Source: Bufo bufo
Taxonomy: Eukaryota > Chordata > Amphibia > Anura > Bufonidae
NCBI RefSeq assembly: GCF_905171765.1
Contig: NC_053392.1
Location: 39,135,114-39,199,113 of the forward strand
DNA length: 64,000 bases
Direction: 5' to 3'
Shown: piece by piece, positions 1-9,288 of the stretch
How the letters are laid out: every line of letters starts with the position of its first letter
Position numbering within the stretch: position 1 is the first letter of the stretch
Notes under the pieces: generated by a model
Seen by the model: the letters and a program-made list of their open reading frames with translations, nothing else
Told to the model about the DNA's origin: nothing
Database searches by the model: none
Position numbers and translations under genes: made by a program

Positions 1-200
1 CATCCGGCTCAACAGCAAACCCCTCAACTACTGTAAGGTAATCAATACATCCGGCTCAACAGCAAACCCCTCAACTACTGTAAGGTAGTCAATACATCCG
101 GCTCAACAGCAAACCCCTCAACTACTGTAAGGTAATCAATACATCCGGCTCAACAGCAAACCCCTCAACTACTGTAAGGTAATCAATACATCCGGCTCAA
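1..200. repeat. 47-bp tandem repeat, about 4.2 copies
   Basis: The unit starting CATCCGGCTCAACAGC recurs at positions 1, 48, 95, 142 and 189, with almost no divergence. The array probably continues to the left of the window. The fifth copy is cut by the hammerhead-like motif described at 194-243, and every unit contains the GGCTCAAC stretch that forms one strand of that motif's stem I. Confidence 0.9.
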
Positions 201-243
201 CGCATTTCCGTGCCTATGTATGGTGGGCACTTCATCAGGAGCC
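194..243 (-). ncRNA. hammerhead-ribozyme-like motif (type I, minimal stem III)
   Basis: On the minus strand the order is GGCUC (243-239), CUGAUGA core (238-232), A, a 5-bp stem II GUGCC/GGCAC (230-226 with 214-210) closing an 11-nt loop, G, GAAA (208-205), a two-pair stem III with a GC loop, UU as the predicted cleavage dinucleotide (200-199), then GAGCC (198-194) pairing with the first GGCUC. The only irregularity is an A-G apposition at the base of stem II. Hammerheads with such short stem III are known from Penelope-like elements, and one lies about 0.9 kb upstream in transcription (1127-4562, same strand). Activity is inferred, not shown. Confidence 0.55.
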
Positions 244-249
244 TATTAC

Positions 250-1126
250 TGTAAGGCGCACTATAAATGCATTGTAGACCAGTCACTTCCTGGTGCAATG
301 ACACTCGGGTTAGAGCAGCGGCGCGCGGCCGCATGAGCGCCGAAATTTAAAGGGCAAACACCCCGCTTCCCTGAGCATGACTACGGACGACCTGCAAATA
401 GGATGGGGAGCCAAGCTCCTTGCACATCCGCCTGCAGGAACATCCGGCCGATATCTACACATCCTAGGGACATTGCCAACAGCAACCACGTAAATACAGG
501 GAATATGGAGGCGGCTTAGTCTGCACCCACAAACGGGAACATGAGTACATCGAGGGGGCATGGGTGATATGGGCAAAACCACTGTTTATGACCGCAATAT
601 GATAACCAATGAAGCAGAAACGGGCTTGCTACATTACATCTAAGCAGACAGCAGTAGCGGGGCTGTGTAGAATAAGATAATCTGTTTAGGAATAGATGAT
701 GTAAATTAAACATGTCACCCCTGCCTTGAAACGGCAAAGGGTGTATAACTATCACAATACCTTGGCATCACAGAATGATATAAAAGCAGCTTGCTATAAT
801 CAATCTTTTGATGCTGGGTATGCATAGTAGGTGGCTCGCAATACAGCAAACGCCATGCAGCGATCCCCACTCACCCCAATAGAGAACGAGCACATGGAGC
901 AATATGCTATTACTGCTGTATCGATTGTAGCATGCATGTAGTAAATCCAACGCTCATTACGTCAGTCAACTATTAATACATATCAGCCCAGATGCTATCC
1001 GAACAGCCAAAATATCAGGGATCGTATTTGGCTACTGACCCTGATTATAATACTCAGAGAATTAGAATCGGAGTAAAGTGCGGAAATTACTATAACACCC
1101 GGTAAACTATAAGGATAAGCGGATCT
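250..1126. other. no gene recognised
   Basis: Apart from chance frames, I see no coding signature here. If the Penelope-like element at 1127-4562 is followed by its own non-coding 3' region, this stretch down to the hammerhead-like motif could belong to it. Confidence 0.5.
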
Positions 1127-1176
1127 TTAGATAAATGATACAAACGAGATGGCATCATTCAGGCCGACAGGCTTAA

Positions 1177-1598
1177 AGGGGTTGTCTGGGTTCAGAGCTG
1201 AACCAGGACATACCCTTAGTTTCACCCAGGCAGCCCCCCTGAGGCTAGCATCTCATGCTCCAATGCGCTCCCTTGCCCTGAGCTAGATCGCGCAGGGCAC
1301 GGGCTCTTTTGTTTATCATAACACACTGCCGGGAAGAAACTTCCTCCCGGCAGTGTGTTCAGTGATGTCACTGGCTCTGATGGGCGGGCTTTAGCGCTGC
1401 CCTAGCCGTTTTACTGGCTAGGGTAGCGCTAAAGCCCGCCCATCTGTGCCAGTGATGTCACCGGGCTTCCTGGCAGCCCCATGGAGAGCCCGGTTCATTA
1501 CCGGAACTTCTAAAAATGGGCAATGCTCTTGTCAGGGGGGGCTACCTGGGTGAAAATGGGGATATGTCCGGGTTCAGCTCTGAACCCGGACAACCCCT
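1177..1598. mobile_element. T2-like TTAA MITE inserted in the Penelope ORF
   Basis: A 422-bp element with terminal inverted repeats beginning AGGGGTTGTC and continuing GGGTTCAGAGCTGAACC, flanked by TTAA at 1173-1176 and 1599-1602. The termini fit the TTAAAGGRR signature known for Xenopus T2 MITEs (Kolobok-type). Removing it together with one TTAA joins the Penelope reading frame (LNTV to KPVGLN), which confirms the borders. An internal inverted repeat around 1320-1445 (GGCGGGCTTTAGCGCTGCC and its complement) makes it a foldback. It has no coding capacity. Confidence 0.9.
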
Positions 1599-3698
1599 TT
1601 AACAGTATTCAGCCTGAATATCCACTGAGCGTCCTTTTGAAGCAACAAAAGGTCCCAGTTGCCACCTCTCGGTGACCTGATAAGTTCAATGCCCTGAAAA
1701 GCAGCAGACTCCACCCTACCGTCATGACACTCACTGATATTACGTGCTACCGGTGTATCCTTTAATTTGGCTATATCTGAGATGTGTTCACCAACACGCC
1801 GTCTCAATTTACGACATATTTAATCCCGCAGACGCAAGACATTAGGTATACCACCCCCACTGATTTACAGTTAGTAAATGATCTGATATAATAAGATCTG
1901 TCAGTGGCACTACCAGTGAAGGATTTATACCCTTGCGAATATATTTGCAGAATTTACATGAACCGCATGGGAAGGTACCCACAAGGTTGGTCTGTAACCA
2001 TGTCTGTTGGCTAGGCCCTTGGTACAAGCTGTGGACTAACCGATCCCGTAAGTTTTGACTACGGCGGTAAATAATGGCTGGATGTGCAGGAATCATACTC
2101 TCAATGTCCGCAGAATATCCCAATTGTCAGATAGTATCTTGATTGTGTATTATCTTGTTGTTCCCTAGATTTAGGGTATAGTAGCTGTTCCCGATTGTTG
2201 GAAGGCTTGTTTTAATACTCATTGGGGATAACCGCTATGAACAAATTTTTGTTGCAATTCCCTAGCTGCGTGTCTGAAATCAGAGACACGAGTACAGTTT
2301 CTGCGGACCCTAAACTACTGCCCTTTAGGTATTCCTTTTTTCGGGGTCACCGGATGTCCACTTTCCCATCTTAAAAGATTATTTGTGGCAGTGGATTTCC
2401 GGAAGATTTTGGTGTCAATCTGACCAAAATCATTGATGGAAATTGGGAGGTCCAGGAATGATATATGCTTCTCGTGAATCTCTGATGTAAAAACCAGACC
2501 TAGCTGGTTCACATTGAGGGCTGCAACAAACTCCTGAAACTGCACTTTACTGCCACGCCATAAGATCAGTACATCATCGATGTACCTGATCCATAGAGGA
2601 ATCAATGATGTGAACTGCTCACGGGCATCGCTGAATACAACTTCTCTCTCCCACCAGACCAGGTAGAGATTGGCAAAGGTCGGGGGCACAGGGTCTCCCT
2701 ATTGCCACTCCCCTGAGCTGGTGGAAGATCTGAGAATCAAGAGTGAACACATTATGTGTTAGGACAAAGTCCAGAAGCTCCATGACAAGTGAATTGTGCC
2801 GTGCTAGGTGTTGACCCCTTTGCTGTAAGAAAGTGAGTACCGCTCTACAGCCCAAATCATACGGGATTGAGCTGTAGAGGGCCTCAACATCCAGGCTTGC
2901 CAAAAGGGTACCCTCCTCACAATGGATGTCATTAAGTTGACAAAGGACATCCATAGTGTCTCTGGCATGCGAGGGAAGACAAGCAACAAAAGGCCTTAAA
3001 ATAGTGTCTACGTCCGACACAATCGGCCTCGCCTTTAGGGGGTCAACCCCCTTGTGTAACTTCGGAAGGCTGCAGCCAATATGGGAAATTCTGAAAGTAA
3101 AAAAGCAAACTCTGTTTTATTAATCAGGTGGGCATCCAAGGCTTTTTGCAGGATCAGTGATAACTCCCTTTTAAACACGGCTGAAGGATCGGATGGCAGC
3201 TTACTGTATGTTTGTGTGTCACTCAAAATCCTGGAATACATTTTCTAATATTGACCATGTCCCAGGATAACAATGTTGTCACCCTCATCAGACGGCTTAA
3301 TTATAATATCACTGTCCTGCTGAAGCACTATCAATGCCTCTTTTTCATCCACATTCAAATTATCTGGGCTGCTTGCATGCATTTCCAAAGTGCCCAATCT
3401 GTTAGTAACAATCGACACAAAAGTATTAACGGGTGTAGTGTCCCCAACAGGCGGGAGTTTCCTAGAGGGAGGTCTTAGAGTGGTGATCGAACCATCCCCC
3501 ACATCCTGTAGTCCCTCAGAATAGAGGTCCGCTAATAGCTGAACGTCAGGGAGGTCCTGGGCTTCAATTCCAAGCTCCTCGCATTTGCGGCGGTCATTAG
3601 TCATAAAAAATTTAATCTCTGGATGGGCACAAAAGATAAACCCTTTTTGAGGACCTGAATTTCAAGGTCAGACAGAACCCATGACGACAGATTAACTA

Positions 3699-4307
3699 CA
3701 AACCGGATTCCAAAAAAGTTGGGACACTATACAAATCGTGAATAAAAACTGAATGCAATGATGTGGAGGTGCCAACTTCTAATATTTTATTCAGAATAGA
3801 ACATAAATCACGGAACAAAAGTTTAAACTGAGAAAATGTACCATTTTAAGGGAAAAATATGTTGAATCAGAATTTCATGGTGTCAACAAATCCCCAAAAA
3901 GTTGGGACAAGGCCATTTTCACCACTGTGTGGCATCTCCCCTTCTTCTTACAACACTCAACAGACGTCTGAGGACCGAGGAGACCAGTTTCTCAAGTTTA
4001 GAAATAGGAATGCTCTCCCATTCTTGTCTAATACAGGCCTCTAACTGTTCAATCGTCTTGGGCCTTCTTTGTTGCACCTTCCTCTTTATGATGCGCCAAA
4101 TGTTCTCTATAGGTGAAAGATCTGGACTGCAGACTGGCCATTTCAGTACCCGGATCCTTCTCCTACGCAGCCATCCCTGATATGTAAAATGATACATTTA
4201 CTCGGATTAAACGTTTGATCTGTCATCTACGTTCTATTACAAATAAAATATTGACAGTTTTTATTCACAATTTGTTTAGTGTCCCAACTTTTTTGGAATC
4301 CGGTTTG
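3699..4307 (-). mobile_element. Tc1/mariner-type element, internally deleted
   Basis: Inverted repeats CAAACCGGATTCC...GGAATCCGGTTTG, each continuing into AAAAAAGTTGGGACA, are flanked by TA on both sides (3697-3698 and 4308-4309), the target-site duplication of this superfamily. The 609-bp body keeps only the C-terminal end of a transposase. It interrupts the Penelope-like ORF, and the host protein continues on both sides. Confidence 0.92.
3919..4197 (-). pseudogene. Tc1/mariner transposase C-terminal fragment
   Basis: The minus-strand frame reads VLKWPVCSPDLSPIENIWRI followed by a basic stretch IKRKV. The SPDLSPIEN motif contains the third acidic residue of the DDE/DDD catalytic triad of Tc1/mariner transposases. 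The DNA-binding region and the first two catalytic residues are missing, so the copy cannot make a working enzyme. The last residues run towards the inner end of the inverted repeat. Confidence 0.85.
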
Positions 4308-4589
4308 TATTTGAAAGTCGTCATCGGTGGTCTTAGCCTGACCCAACGAACCCATTATTTGTTTCAGAGTAGATACTGAGACACTGGGGGGGTATTGTCT
4401 AAAAAAAAAAACATGGGAATTTCGACAACCACATGCTCTTCTGCCCCCACCTCTACCACCCTGTTGTCGTCTAAATGACATGTGCGTTCTGTCCTCTACT
4501 GGAAACAGTCTGGTCTGGTTCCGTCTCACATTCGGATGAGGATATGTGTGTGTCCAGTTCAAGAGCGTCAGTGTGTTTAGAACTGTAAT

Positions 4590-5527
4590 TAAAGACTCTC
4601 CACTCTCTAAAGTCTTTTATGTCCCTATTAAACAGCATATTACCCCATACTCACTCTAGACCACCATGAATGTTGGATATTATTAACTCCATCCCTAGAA
4701 CACCAGAAATAATGGATATCATCATTAACCCCATCATCACCCTACATCACCAGGGATATTACATATAACCCCACAGCCACGCTAGACCACCAGAGATATT
4801 CCGTTCAGGATCCTCATCACTTGACCACAGTTGTTATAAAAAGTGTCTCTCTCGGTGGAGGACCTGACCTACACAGACAATACACTGATGTCAATGGGTC
4901 GCTGTGTAATGCTTCATTTTCCCAGTAGGGATGCTGCAGGGAAATTGAACATTTACTTCCAGGTTTCACTGCTGAATACTGGGACAGGAGGACACTGTGA
5001 TCAGCTTATTGTCAAGGAACGCTTCTAGCGGAGAACCTCTTAGTCAACCCCTATACCCCTGTTCCTGCATTGACATGTCCTGCCACTTGGGGGGCACATC
5101 TGGGATTGGCATATTGGGGTTGTGTACTGTAACAGGTTTTTTGCTGACGACATAACCTTTGTCATACTCATTCCTAATGAATCGCACACTTTCGTGTTGT
5201 TTCGAGGCCAGCTCTGGATGACGGATCAGTCCTCTCCAGCGACGAGTGATAATTTCATCCAGACGTCAGGATTGTTCTGCATTGCATAAGACCTGACATC
5301 GGATTAATGACTCCACTTCTAGGACTGACCTGCCGTAGGTGATGGATGGTGTCATTACCATATAAATATCCTATGTCCAGCATTTCTATGTAACAGCTCA
5401 GGACTCATTACTTTTACTCCGGCAGCTCGTTACTAATGAAAATCATTGAATGGAGTCATTTTCAGATAGAAATCCAAAATCCATTCACTTTATGGGCAAT
5501 GGTGGTTAATAGTCTTTTTTGTTTACC
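4590..5527. other. non-coding; weak degenerate repeat
   Basis: Between about 4650 and 4810 a loose ~60-bp pattern recurs (CTAGACCACCA...GATATT). The rest shows no coding or RNA signature that I recognise. Confidence 0.4.
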
Positions 5528-5760
5528 TTAAAGGGGTTCTCCCATTTGGACATTTATGTTGATTATATGTATATTGATTGGCGCGGGTCCTACCTCTGGG
5601 ATCCGCTACTATCTCAAGAACGCAACGTTGCATGAAAGGACAGCAAACAATGTAGCTTTCTCCATTCACTTCATTCAGTGCTTGATTTGTGAAAGTCATT
5701 TAGCAGTGAATGGAGAGGTGGTCGCGCTTCCTCTGACATTAATGAGATGACTCTGCTCAT
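5528..5760 (+). mobile_element. one end of a TTAA MITE
   Basis: TTAAAGGGGTTCTCCCATTTGG at 5528 has the terminal motif of T2-like MITEs, followed by a stretch containing GGGATCCGCTACTATCTC. I find no matching opposite end, so this is a truncated copy with an uncertain right limit. Confidence 0.45.
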
Positions 5761-7073
5761 CATGTCCCAGTCTATACAGTGAAGCTGACAAATAAGCTGC
5801 AGGAAACAGGACACGTCTGATTGTGATACATTCCCTGTGTTATTGGAACACTCCTTGTTTTGCCCAACTTTATGGTTTAATCAGAATTGATTGAAAAGAG
5901 GATGAAATGACAAGCATGTTCATACTATTCAAGAGAAGAACAACAGTAGTTCAAATAAACATGTACAAAGCAAGGCTAACATAAGCCCAAACAGTTTATC
6001 TTGTGAAAGACAAATCGGGTATGACAAACACACTGACATTGGGAGGGGGGGGGGCTAGGAAGGCAAGGGGAGGGAAATGGAGGTACCGTATTCCTAACAC
6101 CGCAAGGCAAACGTATTACACATTAGGATCTCGAGGCCTAATACACCCGGTAGCTAACCAATCATTAAAACGGGATGAGTTCCGAAATTGGAGCCATGGC
6201 TCCCAAGAGCGCGAGAAAGTTGGTACTTGGTTATGGGATTCTGACCCTAGTTCCTCCATGCGAACCAGGATATCTAGTGCAGAAACCCAGGTTATCCTCA
6301 GCAAGCGGTCTGTGGACCTCCATCTGCGGGAAATAATCTGTCTCATAGTTTGTACAAAGGTTCTGAGTACCCCTCTCTTTACCTGTTTGGGCCGTCCCGG
6401 GTAAATGGACAGTAGAGCAATCAGACGGGAGGGACAGACATTAGAATGGTATAAGGCGTTATATAAGGCGAAGATGTCTAACCACAAGGAGGAAACCCCG
6501 GGGCATTCCCACCATATGTAAAGCATAGTGCCCACTGCTGAATTACATCGCCAACAAGTGTCAGAGACTGAGGGATAAAATCGTTGAACCTTCACAGGGG
6601 TCCAATACCATCTCATCAGTATCTTATAATTAAGTTCTTGCAAGCGACATGACGCAGTAGATTTGTGCGTGAACAGAAGAGCTCTGCTCCATTGATCAGC
6701 GGTTAACGAAGTATTCAAGTCCTTCTCCCAATCAGGAGCAAACTTAGCTCTTGCAAGTTGGGCTGTGAGTGGCCCATCCCCGATCTCCCTAGCACCCAAC
6801 ATGCCATAAATGAGAGAGATAGCATGTCCAGGACTGGAGTCTGCAAGGCATAGCTTCTCAAAGTCAGTCAAAGGAGCCGATAGCTGCGATGCAGGAGCCA
6901 AAGAGCGTAGGAAGTTGCGGAGCTGGAAGTAGAGAAACCATTGACCCGGGGAACCTGACAATATGTGAGAAAAGTCAGTCATATGACGGATACCGGAGTC
7001 CCCTAGGAGGTCTCGCACTCTAATCAAGGACGGATATGTGGCCTGGAAGGCCAGGATGAGCCCGATCGCCCGA

Positions 7074-7112
7074 CCCCCAGAGGAAGGTTTCTAATCGAAA
7101 CGCGCGTTGGGG
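7074..7112 (+). ncRNA. degenerate hammerhead-like motif at insertion border
   Basis: CCCC (7074-7077) pairs with GGGG (7109-7112). Between them lie CAGAGGA (a CUGANGA core with U4 changed to A), a weak stem II GGTT/AATC, GAAA (7097-7100), a short stem III and UU. The layout matches the better motifs at 194-243 and 54943-55000, but the core change probably abolishes activity. Confidence 0.35.
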
Positions 7113-7416
7113 TGTGCAGTCTTCCTGTGGACTTGTTACTCTTTTACATACGGTATGTGACCTCATTTCTTTTATTTGCCTGTTTTCTACACTTTCTTGC
7201 GGTCTTTGCTTCCTGAATAGACATTTACTATGTTTTTCTGCGATTCTCTGTAGCTTGCACATGCACTTTACTACCCGCTTAACTTAGGTGAATAGGTATA
7301 TATATATACTTAAAGACCCACATTGGAGAGTTGCTATTTTCTCTCTCTGCTTATATTGCAGTTTGCACTTGCACTTTATATTTTATGATATTATCTGCAC
7401 TCTCATCAATAGTGGA

Positions 7417-9288
7417 CAGGGCTGGGACAAGGCCATTTGGTGCCCAGGGCGAAGATGGCAAACTGCGCCCCCCCCCCCCCCCCCCCCCCGTTTTTAAGAA
7501 AGAATCAATGTTGTTTCAAAACAAGAATATACTTAAAGCAATAGAACAAAGGACTGTGGGACTTTGAAAGTATTCATTTTAAAACACGTGTGTAAACACG
7601 AATATGAACTTTGCCCCACGATAGCTCTTTTGTAGAACCCCCATAAAAACTTACAGTTACTTGGCTTGGCCCTTGGGGATCTCGGACGCCACTTCAACAC
7701 TTGGCCGGGGGCTCGGCGGAGCTGATGTTGTGCTTTATCCTAATGAGAAAGATTTCATAATAAGGATTTGGAGAAGGGGCAGAGGAATAGCAGAGCAGGG
7801 AGAGGCTGGTGCTGCTACTAGGGGGTCATACCATGGGGGAGTAATAAAGCCCACCATAATGCCCCCCCCAGTAGTAATAATTCTCCTTATAATATGCAAA
7901 ACATACCCCTTTGTAATGCCCCCAGTTGAGCTAATGTTCCCATAATGTGCCAACATAAAATACCCCTTCTCAGTGCCCCCGTAGATGACCCCCATAGTGC
8001 TCCCCCCTTCCCCATAGTACCCACCATAATGTGTCCCAGTATAAAATGCCCCTATACAGAGCCCCCCATATAAAATATCTTCTTTTTAGCCTCAGTAGAT
8101 GCCCCTAAATAATCTGCAGTAAGATGTGCCCCCATAGATGCCCCATATCATGTGCCAGTAGCCAGAGCCCCCCCCCATATCATGTGCCAGTAGCCAGAGT
8201 GCCCCCATATCATGTGCCAGTAGCCAGAGTGCCCCCATATCATGTGCCAGTAGCCAGAGCCCCCCCCATATCATGTGCCAGTAGCCAGAGTGCCCCCATA
8301 TCATGTGCCAGTAGCCAGAGTGCCCCCATATCATGTGCCAGTAGCCCCCCATATCATGTGCCAGTAGCCCCCCTTATTGCCAATAGCCCCCTTATGGGCC
8401 AGTAGCCCCCCTTATGTGCCAATAGCCCCCCTTATGTGCCAGTAGCCCCCTTATGGGCCAGTAGCCCCCCTTATCATGTGCCAGTAGCCCCCCTTATCAT
8501 GTGCCAGTAGCCCCCCTTATCATGTGCCAGTAGCCCCCCTTATCATGTGCCAGTAGCCCCCCTTATCATGTGCCAGTAGCCCCCCTTATCATGTGCCAGC
8601 CCAGTAGTCCCCCCTTATCATGTGCCAGCCCAGTAGCCCCCCTTATGTGCCAGCCCAGCCCAGTAGTCCCCCCTTATCATGTGCCAGCCCAGTAGCCCCC
8701 CTTATCATGTGCCAGCCCAGCCCAGTAGTCCCCCCTTATCATGTGCCAGCCCAGTAGTCCCCCCTTATGTGCCAGCCCAGCCCAGTATTGTACCTATATA
8801 AATAAAAAAAATAATAAAAAAAACTTATACTTACCTCCAGCAATGTGATGCGATGCAGGCCGCCTCTTCCGTCTGTGTCCCTCGCTATACGGCAGTCAGG
8901 CGACGCGATGACGTCATCGCGCCGCCTGCACCGGCCTCTGATAGGCTGCCAGCACTAGGCCGGCAGCCTATCAAAGGAACAGGAGGGGACACACCTCTCC
9001 CTCCTCTGCCGCAGCGCAGGCATCTGTATTGCCGTCCTGAGGACGGCAATACAGATGACTATGGAGATGAGCGCTTCCGCAATGGAAGCGCTCATCTCCT
9101 GCTCTGCCCTGCCGCCGGCCGCGGCCGCCCCCACTTGTCACCAGGGCCGCGGCCTTGCGGCACTCAGGCTTGCCGGCCCACCGGGAAATTTCCCGGTATC
9201 CCGGCAGGCCAGTCCGGCCCTGCTGCGCCCCCCTCCTTGTAGCGCCCAGGGCACCCGCTCCTTCGGCCCCTGCCTTGTACCGGCCCTG
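7417..9288. mobile_element. hAT-like non-autonomous element with internal minisatellite
   Basis: The ends CAGGGCTGGGACAAGG and CCTTGTACCGGCCCTG are imperfect inverted repeats, flanked by a perfect 8-bp duplication ATAGTGGA (7409-7416 and 9289-9296), the hAT hallmark. The 1872-bp body contains runs of C, a GGGGGCATTA-type repeat on the minus strand (around 7850-8040) and the tandem array at 8122-8790. A GC-rich inverted repeat near 9030-9100 (GAGATGAGCGCTTCC and its complement) could form a hairpin. No transposase is present. Confidence 0.88.
8122..8790. repeat. minisatellite of CCCCC-ATATCATGTGCCAGTAG type units
   Basis: Units of about 28-32 bp (ATATCATGTGCCAGTAGCCAGAG plus C-runs) pass gradually into CTTATCATGTGCCAGTAGCCCCC units towards the right. 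Long frames on both strands here are side products of the periodicity, not genes. Confidence 0.9.

Larger units (their letters stand above)
1127..4562 (-). pseudogene. Penelope-like (Neptune-type) retroelement ORF, decayed and twice interrupted
   Basis: Pieces on the minus strand follow the order of a Penelope-like protein. The N-terminal part is at 4310-4562 and continues on the other side of a transposon at 3640-3696 (reading VNLSSWVLSDLEIQVLKKGL). Next comes DIIIKPSDEGDNIVIL (around 3280), then the reverse transcriptase with ASLDVEALYSSIP (around 2880) and the catalytic YIDD at 2573-2584. A GIY-YIG-like endonuclease follows: a cysteine cluster CGSCKFC (around 1950), VVYLMSC...KYV (1810-1865) and RRRVGEHISDI (around 1790). 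The tail LNTV is cut by a MITE and resumes as KPVGLNDAISF with a stop at 1127-1129. A frameshift near 2690 and several stops show it is dead. Such elements copy themselves by target-primed reverse transcription. The exact 5' limit is uncertain. Confidence 0.88.

Noticed and set aside
6003..6404. 133-codon plus-strand frame
   Set aside because: It is antisense to the L1 ORF2 C-terminus, which has clear motifs on the minus strand.
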